Program-made: the position numbers and the translations under genes
Shown here: positions 55,010-64,000 of the stretch, piece after piece
Layout of the letters: every line of letters begins with the position of its first letter
Numbering within the stretch: the first letter of the stretch is position 1
Assembly: GCF_027172205.1 (NCBI RefSeq)
Contig: NC_070616.1
Coordinates: forward strand, 44,737,001-44,801,000
Reading direction: 5' to 3'
DNA: 64,000 nt
From: Podarcis raffonei
Taxonomy: Eukaryota; Chordata; Lepidosauria; Squamata; Lacertidae
Notes under the pieces: generated by a model
The model's input: the letters and a program-made list of their open reading frames with translations, nothing else
Database searches by the model: none
Told to the model about the DNA's origin: nothing

Positions 55010-55560
55010 AGTCCTGCTGGATCAGGCCCATGGGTTATCTAGTCCAGCTTCCTGTTCTCACAGTGGCCAACCAGATGTCTCTGATGGGAAACCCACGAGC
55101 AGGACCTGAGCGCAAGTGCCGCCCTCTGCCCACCTGCGGCTCCCAGGAACTGGCATTGAGAAGGATGCTGCCTCCGACTGCGGAGAAGAAGAAGAGTTTG
55201 GATTTGATATCCCGCTTTATCACTACCCGAAGGAGTCTGAAAGCGGCTAACATTCTCCTTTCCCTTCCTCCCCCACAACAAACACTCTGTGAGGTGAGTG
55301 GGGCTGAGAGACTTCAGAGAAGTGTGACTGGCCCAAGGTCACCCAGCAGCTGCATGTGGAGGAGCAGGGAAGCGAACCCAGTTCCCCAGATTACAAATCT
55401 ACTGCTCTGAACCACTACACCCCACGGATCCATAAACTTGTCTAATCCTCTTTTAAAGCCACCAAAATTGGTGGCCATCATTGCCTCTTGTGAGAGTAAG
55501 TCCCATAGTTTAACCATGAGCTGTGTGAAGAAGGGCTGCCTTTTGTCTGTCCTGAAAGTT
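55010..55560 (-). mobile_element. CR1/L3-like LINE C-terminus and 3' UTR, split by a SINE
   Basis: The minus strand encodes VKLWDLLSQEAMMATNFGGF and KRGLDKFMD (CR1 C-terminus) and continues into a 3' UTR ending ...CCTGATCCAGCAGGACTC. A SINE at 55184-55426 lies inside it. Confidence 0.75.
55184..55426 (-). repeat. tRNA-derived SINE with MIR-like core, copy 2
   Basis: Same family as 48788-49040: the body AGGTCACCCAGCAGCTGCAT, a GAAGAAGAAGA tail at the left and the tRNA-like head at the right (GGTTCAGAGCAGTAG on minus). Confidence 0.85.
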
Positions 55561-56167
55561 CAGTTCTCCATATTTCAACACCATTTTGTGATTTGCTTAT
55601 TTTTTAAAACTCATAAAAATTCACCAACATTTTACTCTGAATTTCTCTTAATAGAGACCTTTTTATATGCAATTCTGCTTAACACACACTTTTTTGAAAA
55701 GCAGTTTTCTCTAATATAATGTATTTTTCATGTTATTTTAATGAATATATGCATTTTTATGCACACCTACCCTAAAATATGTATTTTTGTATGTATTCTT
55801 TTGGTTCCAAAATTTGGAGAAGTGCAGCTTTTAGAGGATAGCTGTGTTTCAGTTTGTGCATTATTCTGGAAAGTCCGAGTTAGGTAGGTTTGCCTTTAAA
55901 TGTAAACTAAATTGATTGCCCCCATTCCTATTCATAGTATAGAACAGGAAGTAGGAAAAGCTCTCATGCCAGCATCTCCTAAATAGACTTGTAATTGCTT
56001 AGATGTTTGGACAGATTAAGGACAGAGGAAGTACACATCAAAAACAAAGAGGATGCCTAAAACCAAAACAGATTCAATTAATCTGTTTAGAGAGTTCAGA
56101 CTTCTTAGATGGGTTTCCTGATCATAGAGTGTGCAGTAAGAGCCCTTTTGAGATGATCAGTCTATAA

Positions 56168-57483
56168 CGGGGTCCTCAAACTACAGTCTGCAGACCACAT
56201 CTGGCCCACCAGGTTCCTGAACCCGGCCCGCCCAGGCAGAGCCAGCGCTGCCGCCTTATTCCCGATGGAAGGAGGTGCAGGATCACCGCTGCCCCATTTC
56301 TCCATTACAAGCTCTGAAACGCGCTTGAAACCAGGGTAACCTCTGAGGGCCTTGCTCATGAACAAACGAGGCGGGCGTTGATCTGATCCGGCTGTGTCGC
56401 AGCGCCCCTACCTTGGCAGCCGCCTCTGCCACTTGCGGGTCTCCTCGGAGGAGGAGGCGCCATGCTGAAAGCCCCACAGAGCAGTGTCTGGTGCTGGCCA
56501 CCATTGCTCCCCAGCCTGCCTTGTTTTGTGGAGTGGGGCGGGTGCTGCTTCTCTTCCTTCTGTTCCGGGCCCCAATCCTCACAGGGGTTCAACCTGGCGG
56601 CGGTAGCAACATATTTTATTATTATTTTCCAGAACATTTTCTTTTCCCAGCTCTGTTGAGTCGAGTTCTTTTGCGCCATCTCCCCTTCGGCTGCTTTCGT
56701 TTTTCTAGGTTGGGAGCGTTTGGGGAAAGTGAGAGCAGGGGATCCCAGGTGACCGGGGTGGGGGTCAGCTTTCTTCTTTCCCCCTCGAGCTTTAACTCTC
56801 TCCCCCTCTCCCCTTCAGCCTGCGATCCCCCTCGCTCTCGGCAATGCTTCCAAGCCCCCTCCCACACTTCCTCTGGGGGAAACGCGGCTCCTTTTCCTGT
56901 ACTTATGTCTCCAGTCGTGAGCGAGGAGTCCCTGGCTGGATCTCTCTCCCCTTGGAGCCAGGCAGGGCAGGGCTGCCATTTCCCCACCCCTTTTCCCGTG
57001 CCTTTTCTTCCTGAGGTAGCAGCGGTAGCAGCAGCAGCCCTCCAGCCTCCCTCCCTCCCTCCCTCCACTGGCTTGTTCCGTGGGAAGGAAGGAGAAAAAG
57101 GTGAGCCCGGCCCACCCTCCTTCTCGCTTCCCTTTCTTTGGGAATTGGGAAATAGGAGGAGAGAACAGATCGTGCATGTCCCCACTTTGAGTGCTCCAGG
57201 TGAAGTGAGCTTTGGCTGGATCCAGCTGCCGCACTCTCCAGATGTCCTCAGCCTCCTACCCTTTTGCCCTAAGCAAGTTTCCAACCATTGTTCCACCTAG
57301 CTCAGTATTGCCTACACTGACTGGCAGCAGTTTCAGATAGGGATCTTTTTGTGCACTGCAAATAAAATATGTGCAGTGTGCATAGGAATTTGTTTTTAAA
57401 AAAAATTAAACTATAGTCCGGCCCCCAACAGTGTCTGAGGGACAGTGAACTGGCCCCCTGTTTAAAAAGTTTGAGGACCCCTG
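56168..57483. mobile_element. 1.3-kb hAT-type element with GC-rich interior
   Basis: Termini CGGGGTCCTCAAACTA and AAAGTTTGAGGACCCCTG are flanked by the exact 8-bp duplication GTCTATAA (56160-56167 and 57484-57491). The outer arms (about 60 and 140 bp) match the short MITE at 25851-26101. The interior (~56230-57340) is CpG- and pyrimidine-rich and contains a 295-codon frame at 56413-57300 without recognisable domains; I do not call it a gene. A GAAAAAGGTGAGCCC at about 57090-57104 resembles a splice donor. Confidence 0.75.
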
Positions 57484-58465
57484 GTCTATAAGGATGGGGG
57501 GGCGTCTATGATATATTTATGGATGAATAATAAGAGAATGTAATTTACAATTATCCAAAGATCAGCTTGACCTGCACAACATATTTTACTACCCAAGGGA
57601 AGGACCCCGCTTCTGCCTACAGAGGCAATTGAATTTTGCTACTGCTTTTTGACTCTCTTTTTGAATCTCTCTGCCTTTTAAACCTCTGCCTTTCTTCTCT
57701 GATTCAGTTGCTGAGGAAGCCTGGCATTTTTGCCAGGGAACCCCTGGAAACCGCAGAAGGTTTTGTAAGGTGTTGTAGGGTACAAACTCTGTTCATGTGT
57801 GGCAGCCGTTGGGCCTTCTCTAGTCATCATTGGCTGGGAGGATAAGCTTGTCCATCCTGGGTGACCTTCTCATTGACAGAGCCTCAATCCTAGAACCCTG
57901 TCTCCATCTCGAGACGGAGCAAAGGCCAAAGTTATTAAAATCAAGGCAGGAATCGTTTTGTTAAGAGCAGCACCTTTTCTGTCCCCACCACCCGGTAGGC
58001 CGGTATCAATCCTGCACTTTGGCATAAGCCTTCCCAGGCCCTGCTTCCCTCTTCAATAATGTCTCTTTACCTCAGGGGGTGTCCAGAGAGTTCTGAGTTT
58101 GGGTGGGGGGCGGCTGAGTGTTTGGGGAACTGTGTTCCCTCCCAGACACCCAGAGTGCCTTAGCTCCTTCCGGTTCATCATTGGGCAGCATAGCTGGTGC
58201 ACTAATGCCAATGTCCCATACTGCCTGTGCAGCCTGTGCTATCTGCTTCTCAATGGTAGCACAATGGCCTTCTGTGTGTGCTCCTGCCATTTGCACATGG
58301 CCAGAAAAGAAGGCAAACTAGGACATGCGCATGGCAGTGGGCAACTTCAAACCAGCCCCCATTTCCCTGGGTTCTTTAAGCGAACATGGACTGAACAGCC
58401 CATCTAATATAGGATGCCTTCAAATGGAAAGCAGACCTTTGTAAAGCAGAACACATGGCCACCCT

Positions 58466-58978
58466 GTGATCCTGGGACATGTCTTCCTGGAGGGGTCAGA
58501 AAGTGGAGACTCCTGGGCCACAGCTGCTGTTCGCATGAGTGTATTTTTGCTAACCAAAAAGCAAAAAAAGTCTAGAGGGTTGGTATTTGTAGCAGCATGT
58601 TCTGGCACTAGGGCTTATTTTAGGAATGGGAATTTGGTCCTTCAGCCACCAGCCCCCTCATCCTTTTGCAATATCCATCCAGGAAAGCTAGTTTTTGTCA
58701 GAGACCAGGCTGAGAAGTACTGCTCTGATGAGGAATGGTGGGAGCCTCCCCCTCCTCCTGCTCCTGACCAGGATCCTGAAGCTGCCCAGGAGCAGTGGAA
58801 CAGTATAGATTTAGAACCGTGGTTTGCAGAGGCACATAGTTCTGAAGACAAAAGTTGGCACGAACTGGGGGGTGAACAGCTAGGAGAAGAAGAACTGGGA
58901 GAGAGGGAGTCAACCGACTCGGCAGCCCAGAAAGCAAAGTGGTTGCAAGATCGGGTTGCAAGGCGCAAAAGTGACTAG
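58466..58978 (+). CDS. Unrecognised ORF with acidic, proline-rich C-terminus
   Basis: A 170-codon frame, possibly starting at an internal Met (MSVFLLTKKQKKSRGL). The C-terminal two-thirds is acidic: DEEWWEPPPPPAPDQDPEAA, SIDLEPWFAEAHSSED, GEEELGERE, ending KWLQDRVARRKSD. Near 59053 ATTAAA follows the stop by about 75 bp, so it could be the 3' end of a retrotransposed or element-derived gene. I recognise no domain. It lies in ADAM9 intron 1 on the sense strand and has no clear splice sites. It may be a chance frame. Confidence 0.3.
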   Translation: MILGHVFLEGSESGDSWATAAVRMSVFLLTKKQKKSRGLVFVAACSGTRAYFRNGNLVLQPPAPSSFCNIHPGKLVFVRDQAEKYCSDEEWWEPPPPPAPDQDPEAAQEQWNSIDLEPWFAEAHSSEDKSWHELGGEQLGEEELGERESTDSAAQKAKWLQDRVARRKSD

Positions 58979-60314
58979 GGGGGAAGTGGGTGGAATCCTT
59001 AATTGGGAACACCACCATTCCGAAAATGGTTGCTTTCTTCTTTTGCTGTGATCATTAAAGACTCTTTAAATGGTAAGCGACCCTTCTCTTTGTCCTGCTT
59101 ATATACGGCCAAAGGTGGGAAGGAAGCTGAGTCCCCAAAGCCTGACAGTTTTTGACCAGAGTCTTACAGTCTTGGTTGAAGGCCAAATGTCAGTGCTGGT
59201 TTTTGTAACCTGGACTTATCCTTTCAACTGCCTGAGAGCCATGCTAGAAATATTTGTCTGCTAGCTGTGTTTGCTGAGCCACAGTTTGGCCATCAACACC
59301 CTAAGGCAGTCTTCATCAAGGTGTTCTCCAGATGTTTGGACTACATCTGCCTTCCTCCTTGACTGTTGACCATGCTGACTGGGACTTGAGAGACAATGGC
59401 GTGGGATCACGCAAGACTAATTTACATATGCTGACACGGAAGGTAAAACAAAAACAAAATACAGTGTCTAGTTGGAAATAATTATTTAAGTTCAGCATAA
59501 GTTTGGAATAATGCATAATCATATATAAAGACCTGAGGCACAGGATTGTTTTTTTAAAATAAAATGAAAGGCCATGGAAATCTCTTAATTTGATCCTGCT
59601 TAATTTGATACACTGTTAAATAACAGAGCTGGAAGTCCAGAATTTTTTTAAATAACAGCTGACAAACCGCCAGGTATGTGGCATGTTCCAACAAAATCTT
59701 CACCAGGAACTAGATTTAAAGGGAGTCTCAGTTAGCAGTCTGTCTGTATAAATTGTCCATGTGTTGTTGACTTGTGATTAAAATGATTCCACTCCTTCTG
59801 GGCACAAGTGGGACCTGTACTGATTGCAGAGCCATGTGTGCCCGGGGCAATGGATGCAAAATCATCATCATTCCCTTTGCTTCTCTCTGCCAACAATTCT
59901 GCACTGGCTTTGGGTGTCTGTTCCCAGAGAACAGTTGCCTGTGGCAAGCACAAGCTTTACCCCTTGCACTTCAGCTGATGAGTGGGAGTTAAAGGCTGTT
60001 CCGTTTGGCTGTGTGCACCTGTTTGCTGCAGGCAGTTGGTGTGCACAGCCAAGGAAAGCCTGTAAAACACACTTCCCAAAGCTTAGGGGGGAGCAGGAAA
60101 AGGAAAGGTGCTTTGGCAGTCTTCTGATTGGTGCCTCCCAAAGAGCCGAGCACAGACGTAGCAATGTCCCTTGTGCCCGCTGGGTTGAAATAGAAATTAA
60201 CTTTGACACAAATAAACTACAGCATGAATGAACTTGGAATGCTGAATTTCCTTGGCAAATCACACTCCTTAAAAGAGGAAAAGGTTCTTACTCTTACCAA
60301 ATATTAAAATTAAA

Positions 60315-60378
60315 TATCTGAAGAAGCTTATACCCAGAACAAACTTTGTTGGCCTCTAAGGTGCTACTGTACAATTTT
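60315..60378 (+). repeat. Retroelement 3'-end-like fragment
   Basis: CTGAAGAAGCTTATACCCAG and GTTGGCCTCTAAGGTGCTAC are a phrase frequent at retroelement 3' ends in reptiles. The family was not resolved. Confidence 0.35.
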
Positions 60379-60623
60379 TTTATTTACTTTGACTGCGGCA
60401 GTGTAGGCAGGGCCATGTTGCTCTATAGCCTCACAGGGCTGAGCGGGAGGGGCAATGCTGTGGGCACAGCAGTGAGCGATGCCACCCCACTCATGCTCCC
60501 CCCGCCATAGCTGGTGAGCCACAGGTTCCCTGTCCGTCCTGCAGAACATTAAAGGTAAGAATAAGGGACTGGCATTGTAGGTATAACATACGAATCCCAG
60601 TGCTGAGGGACAAGTTTTGACTA

Positions 60624-61058
60624 CCGTATTTTTTGCCCCATAGGACACACTTTTCCCCCTCCAAAAATGAAGGGGAAATGTGTGTGCGTCCTATGGGGCG
60701 AATGCAGGCTTTCGCTGAAGCCTGGAGAGCGAGAGGAGTCGGTGCGCACCGACCCCTCTAGCTCTCCAGGCTTCAGGAAGCTCTCCGCAAGGCGCGGGAG
60801 CCCTGCGCTGGGCTCCCGCAGCTTGCGGAGAGTTGCCTGCATGCCGAAGGCTGGGCGTGCTGAGCTCAGCGCGCCCAGACTTTGCGCAGCTCTCCGCAAG
60901 GTGCGGGAGCCCGGCGCTGGGCTCCCGTGGCTTGCGGAGAGTTTCCTATTCTGGGGGCTGGGGTCGGGGGGGAAAAATAATTTCCCCCCCTTTATTTCCC
61001 CCCCAAAAAACTAGGTGCGCCTTATGGGACGGTGCGTTCTATAGGGCGAAAAATACGG
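60624..61058. mobile_element. TA-flanked MITE with a chain of internal hairpins
   Basis: Inverted ends CCGTATTTTTTGCCCCATAG and CTATAGGGCGAAAAATACGG are flanked by TA on both sides, fitting a Tc1/mariner-type target. The inside holds four GC-rich hairpins at 60715-60776, 60781-60832, 60851-60878 and 60890-60941. No transposase is present. Confidence 0.8.
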
Positions 61059-61639
61059 TACATCTTTCACAGAGCTGCATGACACTGCTTCCACATTAAC
61101 CATGGGGGTAGGAATGGACCTCCAGATTTATGTTGAAACATAGTAAACTGCTTAAAATAACTTTTTGTATACTTTAGTATATACTTATGTATATACTTCA
61201 ATCAAGCAGTTTCTGAAATAAATAGTTAATGAATAAAGCAGTTAATGAAACAGTTTCTGAAATAAATAAAAGAAATAGGGCTGCTTAAGCCAAGGCAAAC
61301 CCGGTAAGTAAGATTAATTTATTATGTGCCCCAGGTGACTGTAATTAAAATGTGCAAATGAGAGATGAATCACTTCATCTACACTTGGCAGACTTACTGC
61401 TTTGCTTGGAGCAATTTGCTGTGAATATCTATAGAGATTTTCACCAAATCTGCATTAGCCGGAGCCGCTTAGCACCAACCTAGTGATCCCTCCACGTTGC
61501 AAATGCTTTGAATATGTTGTAATTGCAGAAGCTCCGCTTCTGCAAGGTGGGCTGGTGTCTATTGCTGCCATGTTCCAGATGGACAGTTCTCTGTGTGCAA
61601 GCAGGATTGCAGAAGCAGGGGGAGAAGTCAAAACAGGTG

Positions 61640-62040
61640 CAATGTGGGGCAGCTGAGTGGACTGCTCGCGTGAGTGTTTGGGAGTGTTTGGGAGGACCGC
61701 TCCCTTTTCTGCCAACTCCATCCGGCCTAGGGGGCGGGGCCTGCACTCACTGCCACAGCATAAGAGGCCTGAGAGAGGCCTCCGGGACACGGCTGCTGCT
61801 GCTGCTGCTTGTGTGAGTGCTGGGAAGACCGCTCCCTCTCCTGCCAACTCCATCCGGCCTAGGGGGCGGGGCCTGCACTCACTGCCACAGCATAAGAGGC
61901 CTGAGAGAGGCCTCCGGGACACGGCTACTGCTGCTGCTGCTTGTGTGAGTGCTGGGAAGACCGCTCCCTCTCCTGCCAACTCCATCCGGCCTAGGGGGCG
62001 GGGCCTGCACTACCACTACAGTTTAGAGGCCTGAGCAGCT
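61640..62040 (+). repeat. Tandem 131-133-bp units in an L2 5' UTR
   Basis: CTGCCAACTCCATCCGGCCT followed by AGGGGGCGGGGCCTGCACT recurs at about 61710, 61841 and 61974, giving about 2.5 copies. Each unit has a GC box (GGGGCGGGGC). The array sits directly upstream of the L2 coding region. Confidence 0.85.
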
Positions 62041-62279
62041 ACCGGCAGCAATGGACAAAATGGTTTTAAATGTTTTAACCGCTTTTAATTTGCAGCACCT
62101 TAAATGGTGGTTGTTGTTTTTTATAATATTATATTATTTCATTATTTTATTTTTGCTTGGGGTGGGATAAGCATTTAGTCAGCACTATTGTTTCTTGTTT
62201 GTTTTGTTTTGTTTTATTATTATTATTATTCTGTTAAATTATTATATAGTTTGTATTTTGCTTTTTAAGGGGAAGGGTC

Positions 62280-63398
62280 ATGGCTGCCTGGGAGTGGGCC
62301 TCAGCCAATAGATTGGGTGGGGCAGGTTCCACAGGGGGGGATGTATTGGGACACCCGATCTCAGTGATCACGGGCAGGAGGAGGAGTTATGCTAAGACCA
62401 GACCATGTCATTACCGAGGAGGCTGGTTTAGTCGTTGTTTGAGGACTATCCCTGCCTCCAGGTCTGGTCCTGACCGGAAGGATACAGTAATCAGCAAGGG
62501 AAACCCACATGACCTGAAAGTGTTGCTGTGCAATGCCAGGTCAATGATGAATAAAACCACTGCCATCCACGACCTGATTGTGGATGGAGGATTTGACCTG
62601 GCATGTGTGACAGAGACCTGGTTGGATGAAGCAGATGGGCCTGTCCTTGCCGCTGCTTGCCCACCAGGTTTCTCTTACGCACAGCAACCCAGGTCATGTG
62701 GGCGGGGAGGGGGGGTTGCAGTGATTTTTAGGAAGTCATTAGTCTGCACCAGGCGTCCTATTGGGAAGACCCAGTTTTCTGAGTGCATGTTCTGGAAGTT
62801 GGGCAATAGGGGCAGTACAGGATTCCTACTGGTGTACCGACCTCCCCGCTGCACCAAGGATTCCCTGCCCGAGCTGCTTCAGGTCGTGGCGGATATGCTC
62901 CTGGAGACACCTAGCTTGGTTGTCCTGGGGGATTTTAACATCCATGCCGACACGACCTTACAAGGGGCCGCTCGGGACTTCGTGGAAAGCATGGCCTCCA
63001 TGGGGCTGTCCCTGAATAAGTTTGGCCCAACTCATAGCCGTGGACATGCCTTAGACTTGGTGTTCACCTCTATGGATGTTGGTGATCTGACACTAACTAA
63101 AAGCGAAACAAAAGAAGTGCCATGGTCAGATCACTTCCTGGTGCAACTGGACTTCTCCGCAACCCTTCCCCTCTGCAGGGAGGTGGGACCGATTCGGATG
63201 GTCCGCCCCCGCCACTTAATGGATCCAATTGGCTTCCAGAGAGTGGTAGGGGATGCTTTATCCCAAGCTGATGGCCTTTCAGCTGATTCCCTGGTGGCAC
63301 GCTGGAATGCGGAGTTAACCAGGGCTATTGACTGGCTCCGAAGCGCCCTCTCCGATTGCATGGAGCCCGGACAGCCCCGTGGTTTTCCCCGGAGCTGA
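62280..63398 (+). pseudogene. L2 ORF2 N-terminal part (endonuclease), frameshifted near its end
   Basis: 372 codons from ATG 62280. Endonuclease motifs: LLCNARSMMNKTTAIHDLI, VTETWLDEADGPV, GGGVAVIFRKSL, LVVLGDFNIHADT and WSDHFLVQLDF (catalytic Asp/His). At about 63385 the frame changes: the expected continuation PWFSPELRVMKQSLRRLERR runs in another frame from about 63383 to the window end. One apparent break is seen. Confidence 0.85.
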
Positions 63399-64000
63399 GG
63401 GTGATGAAACAATCGTTGAGACGGCTAGAGCGCCGGTGGCGGAAAACTCATTCTGAATCAGACCGGACACGGGTTAGAGCTCAACGTCGAGCCTACCAAG
63501 TGGCAATGGCAACGGCGAAGAGGGCCTTCTTCGCCGCCTCCATTGCATCTGCAGAAAACAGCAGCAGGAGACTTTTTCAAGTGGTTCGCAATCTATCGGA
63601 ACCACCTGTACCACCGGGGCCTGGTAGGGACCCCAAGATCTCCTGCAATGCTTTTGCAAAGTTTTTTGCAGATAAAATCGCTCAGATTCAGAAGGAGGTA
63701 GACTCCACCGTGGGAGCAGGGCCAGGGCGGGAGAGTGCTAGAGTTCTGTCTGGTCCTGTTATATGGGATCAATTCCAATCTGTTACCTCCGAGGATGTGG
63801 ACAGGCTGCTTGGACAAGTGAAACCAACCACCTGTCTCCTTGATCCTTGCCCATCCTGGCTGATAAAAGCAAGCCGGGAAGGGCTGGGCGATGGGCTCTG
63901 CGGGGTGGTGAATGCTTCCCTCTGTGAGGGAGCCTTCCCAGACCCGCTGAAAGAGGCGGTCATTAAACCGCTTCTTAAAAAAACATCTTTAGACCCGGCC

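Larger units (their letters stand above)
51584..64000 (+). other. ADAM9: ADAM9 intron 1 (start)
   Basis: No sequence resembling the ADAM9 prodomain exons (exon 2 onward) was found to the end of the window. It is filled with the repeats listed below. Stretches such as 53825-54210, 54361-55000, 55560-56160 and 59100-60310 hold nothing I recognise. Confidence 0.6.
61640..64000 (+). mobile_element. L2 LINE, 5' part, cut by the window end
   Basis: A 5' UTR with tandem units is followed by a coding region with an APE-type endonuclease and then the linker leading to RT (VKPTTCLLDPCPSWLIK, then LKEAVIKPLLKKTSLDP at the very end). The RT catalytic motif and the 3' end lie outside the window. The 5' end is presumed near 61640; it could start earlier. 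Confidence 0.85.

Noticed and set aside
56413-57300. 295-codon ORF inside the hAT-type element
   Set aside because: It is Pro/Ser/Phe-rich and without domains, in a pyrimidine-rich region, so probably chance; kept only as part of the cargo observation.

Overview
This is vertebrate nuclear DNA, almost certainly from a squamate reptile and most likely a lizard. The introns are long, splice sites are GT-AG, and the repeats are the squamate set: BovB (RTE), CR1, L2, L1 and an R4-like LINE, Sauria-type SINEs, other tRNA-derived SINEs, and many hAT and pogo/Tigger-like MITEs. A lacertid-type lizard is my guess; no species is provable from the window.

Four host genes appear in the order known from other amniotes (human 8p11): PLEKHA2 > HTRA4 > TM2D2 < ADAM9. 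(1) 1-~3600: the end of a PLEKHA2 intron, the last coding exon (2308-2661, ending in the PDZ-ligand tail TSDV) and its 3' UTR. (2) 13985-25304: a complete nine-exon HTRA4, a secreted serine protease (463 aa; signal peptide, IGFBP, Kazal, trypsin-like and PDZ parts; His204/Asp234/Ser312). (3) 27360-31104, minus strand: a complete four-exon TM2D2 (212 aa). (4) 51502-51583: ADAM9 exon 1 (signal peptide); the rest of the gene lies beyond the window, so 51584-64000 is its first intron. HTRA4 and TM2D2 converge; TM2D2 and ADAM9 diverge from separate CpG islands.

Most of the remainder is transposable elements, many nested. 7365-10591 is an almost full-length BovB with a perfect 13-bp target duplication. 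35476-~40740 is a minus-strand R4-like LINE split by a CR1 tail, a second near-full-length BovB and a SINE. 43797-48179 is a full-length CR1 with both ORFs open, lodged in a 5'-truncated BovB. 23078-24707, in HTRA4 intron 8, is a 1.6-kb foldback element holding a Tigger-like MITE that itself carries a 23-bp SINE stub. 61640-64000 is the 5' part of an L2 with tandem 5' UTR units, cut by the window end.

No CRISPR array, bacterial-type operon or true tRNA/rRNA gene is visible. The most noteworthy points are: the 20.4 kb between TM2D2 and ADAM9, genes that share a compact promoter region in mammals; the intact CR1; the nested foldback; a hAT-type element at 56168-57483 with about 1.1 kb of GC-rich internal cargo; and an unrecognised acidic 170-codon ORF at 58466-58978. 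All family assignments are from reading and memory; no database search was run.
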